From: an uncultured Prevotella sp.
GTDB taxonomy: Bacteria; Bacteroidota; Bacteroidia; Bacteroidales; Bacteroidaceae
Assembly (NCBI GenBank): GCA_900314365.1
Contig: OMVH01000113.1
Span: 1 to 5,565 of the forward strand
Direction: 5' to 3'
Length of the DNA stretch: 5,565 bases
The stretch's first letter is position 1, and each line of letters opens with the position of its first letter. A program made the position numbers and the translations under genes. Below are positions 5,558 to 5,565 of this stretch, in pieces. The notes under the pieces are model-generated. The model saw only the letters and a list, made by a program, of their open reading frames with translations. It had not been told where the DNA came from and made no database searches.

Positions 5558-5565
5558 CGTTGAGT

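Overview
The window reads as a chromosomal segment of a member of the Bacteroidales, most likely near Prevotella/Bacteroides. Three observations point there: a carbamoyltransferase of the N-succinylornithine type first described in Bacteroides fragilis, a NigD-like lipoprotein (a family I know only from Bacteroidetes), and two copies of the Bacteroidetes sigma-factor -7 element TAnnTTTG (both read TAACTTTG) just before genes whose starts lack a Shine-Dalgarno sequence. Genus-level placement is inference.

Layout, left to right. Positions 2-79 hold the C-terminal tail of an unidentified protein. Positions 80-332 are a less GC-rich intergenic region with a cluster of GACAA-type octamers and a -7 box. 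Then come three closely spaced genes on the plus strand: an XRE/cupin transcriptional regulator (333-887), a medium-chain-type AMP-forming acyl-CoA synthetase (901-2580) and N-succinylornithine carbamoyltransferase (2595-3569). Their gaps are only 13 and 14 nt, so they are probably one operon. A 300-nt intergenic region follows (3570-3869). It contains a strong 10-bp hairpin that can form an H-type pseudoknot, a small GNRA-type hairpin and a second -7 box. Next is a PLP-dependent threonine aldolase (3870-4898), then a convergent minus-strand NigD-like lipoprotein gene (4895-5557) whose stop codon overlaps the aldolase stop in the palindrome TTAA.

How the parts work together. The regulator probably senses a small ligand through its cupin domain and controls the acyl-CoA synthetase beside it. 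The carbamoyltransferase is an arginine biosynthesis enzyme that here sits apart from any visible arg gene. The threonine aldolase looks like an independent transcription unit with its own promoter box and a strong intrinsic terminator. That terminator lies inside the antisense of the nigD-like 3' coding end, so the same bases encode the lipoprotein C-terminus and terminate transcription of the opposing gene.

I see no mobile element, CRISPR array, tRNA, rRNA or clearly novel multi-gene system. The most interesting points are Ser90 of the carbamoyltransferase at the residue that decides substrate specificity, the dual-use terminator, the pseudoknot-capable intergenic structure and the octamer array before the regulator.
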